Assembly (NCBI GenBank): GCA_040776985.1
Contig: JAXGZL010000002.1
Coordinates: 372,001-436,000 of the forward strand
Source of the DNA: UBA6115 sp040776985
GTDB taxonomy: Bacteria > Bacillota > Clostridia > Christensenellales > Aristaeellaceae
DNA: 64,000 nucleotides
Direction of reading: 5' to 3'
Position numbers and translations under genes: made by a program. Under the pieces are notes generated by a model. The model made no database searches, was not told the DNA's origin, and worked only from the letters and a program-made list of their open reading frames with translations. Below are positions 15,299 through 25,950 of the stretch, in pieces; within the stretch, counting starts at the first letter, position 1, and every line of letters starts with the position of its first letter.

Positions 15299-16747
15299 TC
15301 AGGCCTTGTCTTCAGCCGTCTCATCCCTGAAGTTGCCCAGGGCCCAGGCGGTCAATTCGCTCAGGGAGGGGTGGATCACCATGGACTGGGTGATGGGGGA
15401 CAGGCTGGCAGGGTTGTTTGCCTGCTGCTGCCCGCCCGCGTTCATCAGATAGGCAAAGGGCTGCACCAGAACCGCTGCCTGGGGCCCGATCACATGGGCG
15501 CCCAGCAGGCGGCCTTCCTGGTTGGTGATGATTTTGGCAAAGCCGTTGGTTTCATCCTGCTTCCGGTAGCCCATGGCGATGCCGGCCACCACATCGCTGT
15601 AGTAGTTGTAGGCCACCCGGGGGGCAAGGCCGGCGGCCCTGGCCTGCTCCTCCGTCATGCCCACGCTGGCGCACTGGGGATGGGTGTAGACGGCCTGGGG
15701 CGTGGCGCTGTAATCCGCGATGCGCTTGTCATCCCCGAAGAGGATGTCAATCAGCACCTCCGCCTCATAGTTGGCCTTGTGGCGCAGGGCGTCCTGGCCG
15801 TTGATGTCCCCGATGGCATAGATATGCGGGATGTTGGTGGTCAGCCTGGGGTTGGTGAGCACATAGCCCCGGTGATCCGTCAGCACCCCGGCGGCCTGCA
15901 GGTTCAGCATGTCGGAGTTGGGCACAATGCCGGGCGCCAGGAAGACCTCCTGGGCGGACAGGGTGACCTCGCCCCCTTCCGCCAGGTTCTGGAAGGTGAC
16001 GTGCTTGAGCCCCCCCTCTTCCCGCATGGCGATGGCGTTCAGGTTGGTGTGGACGGACAGGCCGTCGTCCTCCATGGACTTTTTCAGAAGCTGGGCCAGC
16101 TCTGGCTCCCAGCCGCGCAGCAGCTGCCCCCTGAGGGCGGCCAGGGTGACCTTGGTGCCCATGGCGGAAAAGATATGCGCAAACTCGCAGCCGGTGGCCC
16201 CGCCGCCGATGACCAGGAGGCTGTCATAAGGCTTGTCCGGGAAGCGACCGCCGAAGATGGATTCGCTGGTCTGGTAGCCCACCTCCTCTATGCCCTTGAT
16301 GTCAGGGATCCGGGTGCGGGAGCCGGTGGCGATCACAATGCGGTCCGCGGTGAAGCGCACAGCGCTGCTGTCATGCTGCACCACCTGGATGGTGTGGGCG
16401 TCCACAAAGGAGGCCTCGCCCTTGAAGGTGACCTGGCCGGGGGCCGCGTCCATTTCCGCTTCCAGCTGCTTGTTGACATCAATCTGGCGCTGCATGCGCC
16501 TTTTTATCTTTGCCCAGTCAATCTCAGGTTTCTGAAAGCTGACGCCCACCCGTTCGCCCCGCTCCGCCTCCCGGATCAGGTCGGCGGGATAGACCAGCAT
16601 TTTGGAGGGGATGCAGCCCCGGTTCAGGCAGGTGCCGCCCCAGGCGCCCTTCTCCACCACCGCGCAGGTAAGCCCCTGCTGAAGGGCCGCCTCAGAAATC
16701 ATCAGGCCGCTGCCTGCGCCCAGAACCGCCAGATCAAAATGTTGCAT
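15299..16747 (-). CDS. Pyridine nucleotide-disulfide oxidoreductase, dihydrolipoyl dehydrogenase-like
   Basis: A 482-residue class I flavoprotein disulfide reductase. FAD site LAVLGAGSGLMISEAAL at the N-terminus, redox-active disulfide GGTCLNRGCIPSK near residue 38, NAD(P) site VIGGGATGCEFAHIF near 180, second FAD motif YAIGDINGQDAL near 305, and the active-site His-Glu in HPSLSE near 460. It oxidises a dithiol such as dihydrolipoamide. No 2-oxoacid dehydrogenase or glycine-cleavage genes are beside it, so a mycothione-, glutathione- or other disulfide reductase role cannot be excluded. AAGGAGA precedes the start. Confidence 0.85.
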   Translation of the reverse strand: MQHFDLAVLGAGSGLMISEAALQQGLTCAVVEKGAWGGTCLNRGCIPSKMLVYPADLIREAERGERVGVSFQKPEIDWAKIKRRMQRQIDVNKQLEAEMDAAPGQVTFKGEASFVDAHTIQVVQHDSSAVRFTADRIVIATGSRTRIPDIKGIEEVGYQTSESIFGGRFPDKPYDSLLVIGGGATGCEFAHIFSAMGTKVTLAALRGQLLRGWEPELAQLLKKSMEDDGLSVHTNLNAIAMREEGGLKHVTFQNLAEGGEVTLSAQEVFLAPGIVPNSDMLNLQAAGVLTDHRGYVLTNPRLTTNIPHIYAIGDINGQDALRHKANYEAEVLIDILFGDDKRIADYSATPQAVYTHPQCASVGMTEEQARAAGLAPRVAYNYYSDVVAGIAMGYRKQDETNGFAKIITNQEGRLLGAHVIGPQAAVLVQPFAYLMNAGGQQQANNPASLSPITQSMVIHPSLSELTAWALGNFRDETAEDKA

Positions 16748-16789
16748 GGATGAAAATCTCCTTCAATCACAGTCAAAACAACCGAACAT

Positions 16790-16818
16790 ATCTTATCAGA
16801 CAACAGAAAAAGTGGCAA
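16790..16818 (-). promoter_or_regulatory. Promoter of the disulfide reductase gene
   Basis: TTGCCA (16813-16818) and TAAGAT (16790-16795) are 17 bases apart on the minus strand, with TGA before the -10 box. The -35 box lies just downstream of the permease stop codon. Confidence 0.5.
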
Positions 16819-16824
16819 GAATCA

Positions 16825-18420
16825 CTAGGGATGCAGCGCCATGAAATCCCGGTCGCTGCGCTGCGTCAGCCTTTGGTGCAGCAACCCGCAGAGAATGGCC
16901 AGCAGGAGGGCATACAGCAGCAGGAAGCTGTCAAGCGCCAGAACATCCTTAAGCAGGAGGTAGTACAGCACTGCTGGCAGCGCCACTGCCAGGAAGCCCG
17001 CCACCATGGTGATCAGCACGCTGATGCTTTGCTTCACCGCCTCCATCTGGCTGCTCCAGTCCAGCTTGGGGAACTTCAGGTTGATATATACCCCGGAATA
17101 CGCCATCAGCGCTGTGATCAGCATGGGCATGAGGGGCGACAGCAGGAGGAACAGGGGCTGCAAACGCAAAATCAGCCCCATGGCCAGACCGGACAGCAGG
17201 GAGATGGGCAGGCCAATGGTCATATGGGCATATGCTTTGGCCAGCAGCACCTGGCCGGGCCTTAAGGGCAGGGACTGGGCCAGCCACAGGGTTTTGCCCT
17301 CCAGGGACAGGGAGGGGGCGGAGATCAGGCTGGTGGACGCCATCAGGCAAAGGATGCCAATGGCTGCAACGCCAATTGATTCCCTGGGGATGACATGGTC
17401 ACTCAGCAGAAGGTTCAGGATGTCGGGCTTAAAGAGCAGGGTAACTGGCAGGATCAGCATGAAAATATAACTGAAGCCGCTGTTGAGCATATAGACAGAA
17501 GTGCCAAAGAACAGGGCGAGTTCCTTTTTTACCAGGGCCAGGGTGGGGCTGCTGGCCTGCAGGGGCTTTTCCACATAGACGGATCTGGCGCTGCCCCTGT
17601 TGCTGGTGACGATGCGGATGAAGAAGCGCCGCAGTAAAAGCCAGACCAGAGTAAAGGGGACAAGGGCAGTCAGCAGGAAGAACAGCAGGCTGGCGGGGCT
17701 TCCCTCTGCCGCTGCCAGCCCCAGGTGATAGGCGGGGAAAAGATAGCGCCGGGCGGTCTGGGCCATCTGGGGTCCGGCGCTGACCAATTGGGCGATGAGA
17801 CTGTTCATCTGGGACAAGGCGAAGATGTAGGCGATCATGAACAGGAAGGACAGCAGGGAGGTGACCAGCGTCCTTCGGCGCAGGTGTGCGCTGATGAGGG
17901 CCAGGCCCCAGCCCAGAACGCTGGACAGCGCCAGGGAAATCAGGGGCAGGGCCAGGCAGATCAGCGCCAGATTCAACCAGCTGAGGGGGCTTGCCATGAT
18001 GGCCCACAGGATGCCGGCAGGCAGCATCACCAAAAGGGTGATTACCAGGTTGACGATGTACAGCACCGCCATTCGGCTGATCAGGATGGTGCCGGGCGGA
18101 ATGGGCATGGCCAGCAGCAGGTCATTGTCCTTGGCCTGGAACAGCAGGGGCTGGGCCATGAAAATGCTGCTGAGGACGCTGGCGGCAAAGGTGATGATTC
18201 CGGCCAGGGCAAAATAAAACCAGTCAAGCCCAGCCTGATGAAAGGCGGGGGCCATTTCACTGAAGATGACCCCAAACATGCCGGATACGGAGAGCGCGGC
18301 AAGCACAAGCAGCAGCGGCATCAGGATGCGCAGCAGCTGGCGGTGCTTTTGCTTGCCGCCAAAGGCAGCGGTGGTATGCCAGGCTGTCAGCAGACGGGTT
18401 TTGATCAGCGCTTTAAGCAT
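16825..18420 (-). CDS. ABC exporter permease subunit
   Basis: A 531-residue integral membrane protein with about 12 hydrophobic segments, arranged as two halves. It resembles the large ABC-2-like exporter permeases of Bacillota (MLKALIKTRLLTAW start, cytosolic stretch FIRIVTSNRGSARSVYVEKP in the middle). It has no ATPase motif and depends on the ATP-binding protein encoded immediately upstream, with which it overlaps by 8 bases. The exported substrate is unknown; no peptide or lantibiotic gene is nearby. Confidence 0.75.
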   Translation of the reverse strand: MLKALIKTRLLTAWHTTAAFGGKQKHRQLLRILMPLLLVLAALSVSGMFGVIFSEMAPAFHQAGLDWFYFALAGIITFAASVLSSIFMAQPLLFQAKDNDLLLAMPIPPGTILISRMAVLYIVNLVITLLVMLPAGILWAIMASPLSWLNLALICLALPLISLALSSVLGWGLALISAHLRRRTLVTSLLSFLFMIAYIFALSQMNSLIAQLVSAGPQMAQTARRYLFPAYHLGLAAAEGSPASLLFFLLTALVPFTLVWLLLRRFFIRIVTSNRGSARSVYVEKPLQASSPTLALVKKELALFFGTSVYMLNSGFSYIFMLILPVTLLFKPDILNLLLSDHVIPRESIGVAAIGILCLMASTSLISAPSLSLEGKTLWLAQSLPLRPGQVLLAKAYAHMTIGLPISLLSGLAMGLILRLQPLFLLLSPLMPMLITALMAYSGVYINLKFPKLDWSSQMEAVKQSISVLITMVAGFLAVALPAVLYYLLLKDVLALDSFLLLYALLLAILCGLLHQRLTQRSDRDFMALHP

Positions 18421-19126
18421 GGCCGCCCTCCAGCTCCAGGAAGACCTCCTCCAGGGATTCGTCCCCCTTCACCTGTTCCATGGGGCCGGACCTCACCAGT
18501 TTGCCCTTTCTGATGATGGCCACCTTGTCGCACAGCTTTTCCGCTACTTCCAGCACGTGGGTGGAAAAGAAGACAGCGCCGCCGCCCTCGCAGATCTTGT
18601 GCATGATTTGCTTGAGCAGGAAGGTGGCCTTGGGGTCAAGGCCGGTGAAGGGCTCATCCATGATGAGCAGCTTTGGCGCATGGATCAGTGCAGAAATAAC
18701 CGCCAGTTTCTGTTTCATCCCGTGGGAATAGGTGGACACCGGCTGGGCCAGATCGGCGCTTAGTTCAAACAGCTCGGCATACTCCCGGATGCGCGACTCA
18801 CGCAGCTCCTTTGGGATCTGGAAGATGTCCGCAATGAAGTTCAGGTATTTGATGCCGGACAGAAACTCGTACAGGTCCGGGTTGTCCGGCAGGTAGGCCA
18901 ACTGCCGCTTGCAGGCCAGAGGGTCTTCCTTGATGCTGTGGCCATCAATCAGGATTTCACCCGCATCAAACTGCAGGATGCCGCAGCAGGCCTTGATGGT
19001 GGTGGTTTTGCCGGCGCCGTTGTGGCCGATGAAGCCATAGATTTCACCCGGGGCGATGTGGATGGACAGGTCATCCACCGCCTTTTTCTCTCCGAAGGAT
19101 TTGCTCAGATGGCTGATGATAAGCAT
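18413..19126 (-). CDS. ABC transporter ATP-binding protein
   Basis: A 237-residue nucleotide-binding subunit. Walker A GHNGAGKTTT near residue 35, signature YSHGMKQK (a common variant of LSGGQ in exporter ATPases), Walker B LLIMDEP followed by the D-loop FTGLDP, and the switch histidine in FSTHVLEV. It energises the permease encoded just downstream, whose start overlaps its end. GGAAAGGGG lies before the ATG and a TGGTACAAT extended -10 is seen at 19160-19168. The two genes form a complete two-gene exporter operon. Confidence 0.9.
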   Translation of the reverse strand: MLIISHLSKSFGEKKAVDDLSIHIAPGEIYGFIGHNGAGKTTTIKACCGILQFDAGEILIDGHSIKEDPLACKRQLAYLPDNPDLYEFLSGIKYLNFIADIFQIPKELRESRIREYAELFELSADLAQPVSTYSHGMKQKLAVISALIHAPKLLIMDEPFTGLDPKATFLLKQIMHKICEGGGAVFFSTHVLEVAEKLCDKVAIIRKGKLVRSGPMEQVKGDESLEEVFLELEGGHA

Positions 19127-19215
19127 AGGGAACCCCTTTCCTGCGAAAATTCCTCAGGCATTGTACCACAGGGAAAGGGGAGAAGGGGTATACTCAATAA
19201 AAAGCGGAGGTGGAA

Positions 19216-20184
19216 ATGATGGAGAAGAAAATCAATTTTGGCATCCTTGGCTATGCCCGCATCGCCAAGAATCATGTAATCCCCGGCATCCTGGGGGCGA
19301 AGAACGCCCATCTGTACGCGGTTGCCTCAACAAACGCCAACAGGCGGGAAGAAGCCATGAAGGACTTCCCCTTTGAAAAGGCCTATGACAGCTATCAGGC
19401 GCTGCTGGAGGATCCCAAGGTGGACGCGGTATATATCCCGTTGCCCAATTCCCTCCACAAGGAATGGACGGTGAAGGCGGCCCGGGCGGGGAAGCATATC
19501 CTGTGCGAAAAGCCCCTGGCGCTGAGCCTCAAGGATGTGGATGAGATGATAGAGGCCGCCAGGGAGAATGGGGTGAAGCTGATGGAGGCCTTCATGTACC
19601 GCTTCACCACCCGCACCAGGAAATTGAAGGAACTGCTGGCGGAAGGGGTGATTGGGGAGATTAAACACATCAACTCCACCTTCCGCTTCAAGCTGGATGA
19701 CCTGTCGGATATCCGGCTGAACAAGGAGCTGGGCGGCGGCAGCCTCTGGGATGTGGGCTGCTACCCGGTGAACCTGATCGGCATGATGATGCAGGATGAG
19801 CCGGAGGCGGTCTGCGCGCTGAAGGTGGACCGGCAGGGGGTGGATGATTCCTTGAGCGCGGTGCTGCGCTACAAAAACGCGGTTATCGCCACAGTGAACG
19901 CTGGGTTCAACAGCGAGTCCTGCATGTTCACCGAGATCAACGGGGAGACGGGCACGCTGTTGATCCGGGACAGCTTTGACCAGACCGATACGCCCATCCT
20001 GCTGGTCAAGGAGGGCAAGACCACGGAAATCCCGGTGCCCGCTTCCCTGCGCTATGTGGCGGAGGTGGAGGATCTGTCAGAGGCCATCCTCAATGGAAGA
20101 GAGCCGGGCATCAGCCTTGCTGAAACCCGGCGGAATATCGGGGTTATTCTGCGCATCCTGGAAGCGGCAGGGTCAAAGGATTAA
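19216..20184 (+). CDS. Gfo/Idh/MocA family oxidoreductase
   Basis: A 322-residue NAD(P)-dependent oxidoreductase. N-terminal Rossmann domain starts INFGILGYARIAKNH, and the catalytic lysine sits in CEKPLAL near residue 95. The C-terminal alpha/beta domain has GGGSLWDVGCYPVN with the usual aspartate/histidine-region residues near 180. Such enzymes oxidise sugars, inositols or biliverdin-like substrates; the substrate here is unknown. GGAGGTG lies before the ATG pair at 19216/19219. Its TAA stop shares bases with the stop of the convergent aldo/keto reductase. Confidence 0.88.
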   Translation: MMEKKINFGILGYARIAKNHVIPGILGAKNAHLYAVASTNANRREEAMKDFPFEKAYDSYQALLEDPKVDAVYIPLPNSLHKEWTVKAARAGKHILCEKPLALSLKDVDEMIEAARENGVKLMEAFMYRFTTRTRKLKELLAEGVIGEIKHINSTFRFKLDDLSDIRLNKELGGGSLWDVGCYPVNLIGMMMQDEPEAVCALKVDRQGVDDSLSAVLRYKNAVIATVNAGFNSESCMFTEINGETGTLLIRDSFDQTDTPILLVKEGKTTEIPVPASLRYVAEVEDLSEAILNGREPGISLAETRRNIGVILRILEAAGSKD

Positions 20185-21038
20185 GCTAAAGGCTTAATAA
20201 ACCCCAAAATCCTTTTCACATTCGCCGGGTCATCATGGGTGAGCCCGGCGGATTTTTTTGTGTCCAGGGCCCTCAGCCTGTCCATTTCATCCTCATTTAA
20301 AGTGAAGTCAAAGAGATCGATGTTTTCCCTGATCCGGTCCTGATTGATGGACTTGGGAATCACCACCATGCCCTCCTGCACCAAAAAGCGCAGCGCCACC
20401 TGGGCAGGGGTTTTACCGTGGTGGTGCGCGATGTCCTTCAGCGTGGCGTTGTCCAGCAGGTCGGTCTTGCCCTGGGAGAAGGGGCCCCAGGCCATCAGCG
20501 CGATGTTGTGCTCGTCCATCAGCTGCCGGGCGTCCAGGCGCTGGTGGTAGAGATGGGCTTCCAGTTGCACCACAGCGGGCGCCACCTCAAAATGCAGCAG
20601 CAGGTCCTGCAGCCGGTCCGGATAGAAGTTTGACAGACCGATTGCCCGGGCGGCGCCCTCCTGATAGAGCTTTTGCATCACCCGCCAGGAGCCGTACACA
20701 TCCCCGTAGGGGTGATGGATCAGATACAGGTCCACATAGTCCAGGCCCAGACGCTCAAGGGAAGCCTCAAAAGCAGGGCGGGTTTTCATGCCCCCGGTGT
20801 CTGTGTGCCAGAGTTTGGTGGTGATGAACAGCTCCTCCCGGGGGATGCCGCTGGCCCTGATGGCCCGGCCCACCGCCTCCTCATTACCATAGAACTGGGC
20901 GGTGTCAATCAGCCGATAGCCATTTTCCAGCGCCTGGCTGACTGCGCGCTCACAGACCGCCGGGTCCTTGATCAGGTAAGTGCCAAAGCCAACCACAGGC
21001 ATCTGCGCGCCAGTGTTTAACCGAATTGTCTGTGTCAT
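20181..21038 (-). CDS. Aldo/keto reductase
   Basis: A 285-residue (beta/alpha)8 NADPH-dependent reductase of the 2,5-diketo-gluconate reductase type. The catalytic tetrad is visible: Asp in LIDTAQFY, Tyr in FYGNEEAVG, Lys in FITTKLW and His in LIHHPYGD. The C-terminal cofactor site PKSINQDRIREN is kept. Three ATG codons stand in a row; I chose 21038, which is 7 bases from AAGGAGG, though 21041 or 21044 are possible. It is convergent with the Gfo/Idh gene, overlapping by four bases. Confidence 0.92.
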   Translation of the reverse strand: MTQTIRLNTGAQMPVVGFGTYLIKDPAVCERAVSQALENGYRLIDTAQFYGNEEAVGRAIRASGIPREELFITTKLWHTDTGGMKTRPAFEASLERLGLDYVDLYLIHHPYGDVYGSWRVMQKLYQEGAARAIGLSNFYPDRLQDLLLHFEVAPAVVQLEAHLYHQRLDARQLMDEHNIALMAWGPFSQGKTDLLDNATLKDIAHHHGKTPAQVALRFLVQEGMVVIPKSINQDRIRENIDLFDFTLNEDEMDRLRALDTKKSAGLTHDDPANVKRILGFIKPLA

Positions 21039-21147
21039 CATCATGCCTCCTTGATATTTCTCTTGTCTTGATCCTACCCGTTTACGCTCTGGTGATGGCA
21101 TCCATCCAACTCTTTACAGTTCATTCAAAATAAAAGGGGGAAAACCT

Positions 21148-21177
21148 TGACAAGGGAGGGGGCGGCGTGGTACATTA
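21148..21177 (+). promoter_or_regulatory. Promoter of the hrcA-grpE-dnaK-dnaJ operon
   Basis: TTGACA (21148-21153) and TACATT (21172-21177) are 18 bases apart, with TGG before the -10 box. The transcript is expected to start at about 21184, so the CIRCE element forms the very 5' end of the mRNA. Confidence 0.75.
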
Positions 21178-21185
21178 TCCATGGA

Positions 21186-21212
21186 TTAGCACTCAACGGG
21201 TGAGAGTGCTAA
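21186..21212 (+). promoter_or_regulatory. CIRCE operator (HrcA binding site)
   Basis: TTAGCACTC (21186-21194), a 9-base spacer and GAGTGCTAA (21204-21212): a perfect match to the CIRCE consensus. HrcA binds here and represses the operon at normal temperature. Confidence 0.97.
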
Positions 21213-21244
21213 CAACCCGGAAGGACGGGGGAAAGGAGGGGCCC

Positions 21245-22273
21245 ATGAACGAACGCAAACGGCGTATCCTGCAGGCGATCATCGATGACTACATCCTGAC
21301 TGCCATGCCGGTGGGCTCCCGCACCATCTCCCGGAAGTACCTGCAGAACATCTCCAGCGCCACCATCCGCAATGAGATGAGCGACCTGGAGGAGCTGGGC
21401 TACCTGATGCAGCCCCACATCTCTGCCGGCCGGGTGCCCAACGCCAAGGCCTATCGGCTGTATGTGGACATGCTGATGGAGTCCGGCCTCATCCCCAGCG
21501 AGGAGGACGAGGCGGCCAAGGACTACTATCTGCGCCGGGTCAGCCACCTGGAGGACGTGGTGAAAAGCACCGCCCAGGTATTGAGCGACTTTACCAACTA
21601 CGCCTCCCTGGTGATGATGCCCGGTCAGTCAGAGCTGCGCATCGCCAGCCTCAACCTGGTGCCGGTCAGCCGGGCGATGGCCCTGCTGGTCATCGTGACC
21701 GATGGCGGCATCATCCGGGACACCATGGTCAATGTGTCTGAAACCCTGGACGCGGACGCGCTATATGCCATCAGCCGGATGCTGACGGAGCGCTTCCACG
21801 GAAAGACCCTGGACGAGGTGCGCAGGCTGCTGAAGGAGTTCGCGGCGTCCGCCTCAGCGGATCCCCAGGTGCTAAGCGGCATTGCCGAGCTGTCCGAGCA
21901 AATGGCCAGGCAAAGCGCCACTGACACCATCACCGTCTCAGGCACCCACAACATCCTGAACTTTCCGGAGTATCAGGAGGCGGACAAAGCCCGCCCGGTG
22001 CTGTCGGTGCTGGAGGATAAGGAGCGGCTGATGCAGCTGATCAAGGGGGCCCATGGGCTGAACCTGACGGTACACATCGGCCCTGAGACCGGCATCCCGG
22101 AAATGAGGGACTGCAGCATTGCCCTGGCGGAATACACCCTGGGGCAGGGCCACCGGGGCAGCATCGGCATCATCGGCCCCACGCGCATGCCCTATGCCCG
22201 TGTGCTCAACACCCTGCGTCTGGTGGGAGAGGCTTTGAGCCTGGTTCTCACCGGCGGCGAGCAGACGGAGTAA
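21245..22273 (+). CDS. hrcA: Heat-inducible transcription repressor HrcA
   Basis: A 342-residue HrcA. N-terminal winged helix-turn-helix (NERKRRILQAIIDDYILTAM ... GSRTISRKYLQNISSATIRN) followed by LEELGYLMQPHISAGRVP, the family hallmark, and a GAF-like middle domain. It represses its own operon through CIRCE and usually needs GroEL to fold, so chaperone titration relieves repression during heat stress. AAGGAGGGG precedes the ATG at 21245. It is the first gene of the operon, 15 bases before grpE. Confidence 0.97.
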   Translation: MNERKRRILQAIIDDYILTAMPVGSRTISRKYLQNISSATIRNEMSDLEELGYLMQPHISAGRVPNAKAYRLYVDMLMESGLIPSEEDEAAKDYYLRRVSHLEDVVKSTAQVLSDFTNYASLVMMPGQSELRIASLNLVPVSRAMALLVIVTDGGIIRDTMVNVSETLDADALYAISRMLTERFHGKTLDEVRRLLKEFAASASADPQVLSGIAELSEQMARQSATDTITVSGTHNILNFPEYQEADKARPVLSVLEDKERLMQLIKGAHGLNLTVHIGPETGIPEMRDCSIALAEYTLGQGHRGSIGIIGPTRMPYARVLNTLRLVGEALSLVLTGGEQTE

Positions 22274-22288
22274 CTTTTGGAGGAAACC

Positions 22289-22828
22289 ATGGACCGCAAG
22301 AAGAAACACCCCCCGCAGGAGGAGGCAGCCGTCCCACAGGAGGTTGTGGAGACCCCACAAATGAGCCAGGATGAACTGCTCAAGGAGCTGGAAGAGGCCC
22401 AGGCCAAGCGGGATGAGTACCTGGGCATGGCCCAGCGGGTGCAGGCGGATTTTGACAATTTCCGCAAGCGCAACCGCCAGGTGGCATCAGAGAGCTTTGA
22501 TGACGGCGCCCGCGCCTTTATCAAGACCATCCTGCCGGTGGTGGACAACCTGGACCGGGCGCTGATGGTGGAAACCAACCAGGAAGATCCCCTGTATCAG
22601 GGCGTGGTCCTGGTTCAGAAGCAGCTCAATGACGTGCTTAAGGCGCGCGGGGTGGAAGTGATCTCCCGGAAGGGGGAAGTGTTTGACCCGAAGCTGGAGG
22701 ACGCCGTCGCCCAGGGCGGATGCGAGGAAGGGGAGCCGGGCACCGTGTGTGAAGTGGTGCTCAAAGGCTACCAGATGGGCGAAAATGTAATCAGGCACGC
22801 AATGGTCAGGGTTGTCCCCGACCTTTGA
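22289..22828 (+). CDS. grpE: Nucleotide exchange factor GrpE
   Basis: A 179-residue GrpE. A charged N-terminal region leads into a long coiled-coil helix (about 30-85), then the conserved QADFDNFRKRN, LPVVDNLDRAL and the C-terminal beta domain ending VLKGYQMGENVIRHAMVRV. It dimerises and releases ADP from DnaK. The start at 22289 has TTGGAGGAAA directly before it; an in-frame TTG at 22277 would use that binding site as coding sequence. Confidence 0.97.
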   Translation: MDRKKKHPPQEEAAVPQEVVETPQMSQDELLKELEEAQAKRDEYLGMAQRVQADFDNFRKRNRQVASESFDDGARAFIKTILPVVDNLDRALMVETNQEDPLYQGVVLVQKQLNDVLKARGVEVISRKGEVFDPKLEDAVAQGGCEEGEPGTVCEVVLKGYQMGENVIRHAMVRVVPDL

Positions 22829-22878
22829 GATAGATTTGAAGAGAAAAGAAGCGCGCAAGCGTATGGAGGAAACTTATT

Positions 22879-24696
<1,818 letters not shown>

Positions 24697-24722
24697 GGCA
24701 AGGACATCAAAGTAGAAACCTG

Positions 24723-24761
24723 GTTTTGCGGGAAACTTTTCTGAAAAGTTTCCCGCAAAAC
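24723..24761 (+). repeat. Perfect 18-bp hairpin between dnaK and dnaJ
   Basis: The arms 24723-24740 and 24744-24761 are perfect inverted copies around a 3-base CTG loop. No T-run follows, so it is not a classical terminator. It may stabilise or process the dnaK message or attenuate dnaJ, or be a dispersed palindromic repeat of this genome. Confidence 0.85.
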
Positions 24762-24783
24762 AACCCAAGGATATAGAGGAGCT

Positions 24784-25899
24784 ATGGCAACAAAACGAGA
24801 CTATTATGAGGTGCTGGGCGTTGACAGGAAGGCGTCCGGGGAGGACATCAAAAAGGCCTACCGGACCCTGGCCAAGGAATGTCACCCCGACCTGCACCCC
24901 AATGACCCGGCCTGCGAGGCCCGCTTCAAGGAGATCAATGAGGCCAATGAAATCCTCTCTGATCCGGAGAAGCGTGCCCGTTATGATCAGTTTGGCATGG
25001 ATGGGCCACCCATGGGCGGCTTTGGCGGCTTTGACCCATCCGGCTTTGGCGGGTTTGAGTCCATCTTTGACCAGCTCTTTGGCGGCGGCATGGGGCAGAC
25101 CCAGCGCCGCGGCGGCCCTCGCCCCGGAAATGACCTGCGCTTCAACATGCGCATCAGCTTTGAGGAGGCGGCCTTTGGCGCCAAGAAATCCTTTGATTTC
25201 ATGCGCAACGAGGAATGCGAAACCTGTCACGGCTCCGGCGCCAAGGAAGGCAGCCACCCCACCACCTGTTCCACCTGTCAGGGAACCGGCCAGGTGCGCT
25301 CGGGCGGCGGCTTTATGGTGACGGTGCGCACCTGCCCCACCTGTCAGGGAACCGGGCAGATCATCAGCGATCCCTGCGGAACCTGCTCTGGCAGCGGACG
25401 CCAGCGCAAGAAGCGCACCGCCACCATCAATGTGCCGGCCGGCATCAATGACGGCCAGGTGATTGTGATGAATGGCCAGGGCGAACCGGGCACCGGAGGC
25501 GGGCCCAGGGGGGACCTGCAGATCGTGATCTCGGTGGAGCCGCACAAGCTCTTTGTGCGGGACGGCACCACCCTGTACCTGGATATGCCCATCACCTTTA
25601 CCCAGGCAGCCCTGGGCGCCAGCCTTGACATTCCCACCCTGAAGGGCAAAACCAGTTACAAGATTCCGGAGGGCACCCAGGACGGGGCCAAGTTCCGTAT
25701 CAAGGGCGAGGGCATCAAGCATCTGCACCGTTCCGGGTCCGGGGATCTGGTGGTGCGGGTGAAGGTGGAGATTCCCAAGCGCCTGAACGCCAAGCAGAAG
25801 GAGCTGCTCAGAGAGTTTGAGAAAGCGGCCAGCGGCAAGGAGTACGAAGGACAGAAGAGTTTTCTGGATAAAGTGAAGGCCAGTTTAAGAGGGAACTGA
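24784..25899 (+). CDS. dnaJ: Molecular chaperone DnaJ (Hsp40)
   Basis: A 371-residue type A DnaJ. J domain (1-70) with the HPD tripeptide in ECHPDLHP, Gly/Phe-rich linker (about 75-110), then four zinc-finger repeats CETCHGSG, CSTCQGTG, CPTCQGTG and CGTCSGSG (about 140-210), and the C-terminal substrate-binding domains. It delivers clients to DnaK and stimulates its ATPase. AGAGGAG precedes the ATG. It closes the hrcA operon. Confidence 0.98.
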   Translation: MATKRDYYEVLGVDRKASGEDIKKAYRTLAKECHPDLHPNDPACEARFKEINEANEILSDPEKRARYDQFGMDGPPMGGFGGFDPSGFGGFESIFDQLFGGGMGQTQRRGGPRPGNDLRFNMRISFEEAAFGAKKSFDFMRNEECETCHGSGAKEGSHPTTCSTCQGTGQVRSGGGFMVTVRTCPTCQGTGQIISDPCGTCSGSGRQRKKRTATINVPAGINDGQVIVMNGQGEPGTGGGPRGDLQIVISVEPHKLFVRDGTTLYLDMPITFTQAALGASLDIPTLKGKTSYKIPEGTQDGAKFRIKGEGIKHLHRSGSGDLVVRVKVEIPKRLNAKQKELLREFEKAASGKEYEGQKSFLDKVKASLRGN

Positions 25900-25900
25900 T

Positions 25901-25944
25901 AAAAAACCGGGGAGATGGTCAAGAAGCCATCTCCCCGGTTTTTT
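25901..25944. terminator. Bidirectional terminator after dnaJ
   Basis: A perfect 18-base inverted repeat, AAAAAACCGGGGAGATGG (25901-25918) and its complement (25927-25944), with an 8-base loop. Both ends give a U-tract, so it serves dnaJ and the convergent ABC transporter operon. Confidence 0.93.
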
Positions 25945-25950
25945 GTGCCC

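Noticed and set aside
15371..16753. A 460-codon plus-strand frame opposite the disulfide reductase
   Set aside because: The minus-strand frame has all flavoprotein motifs; the plus-strand product has none and no start signals.
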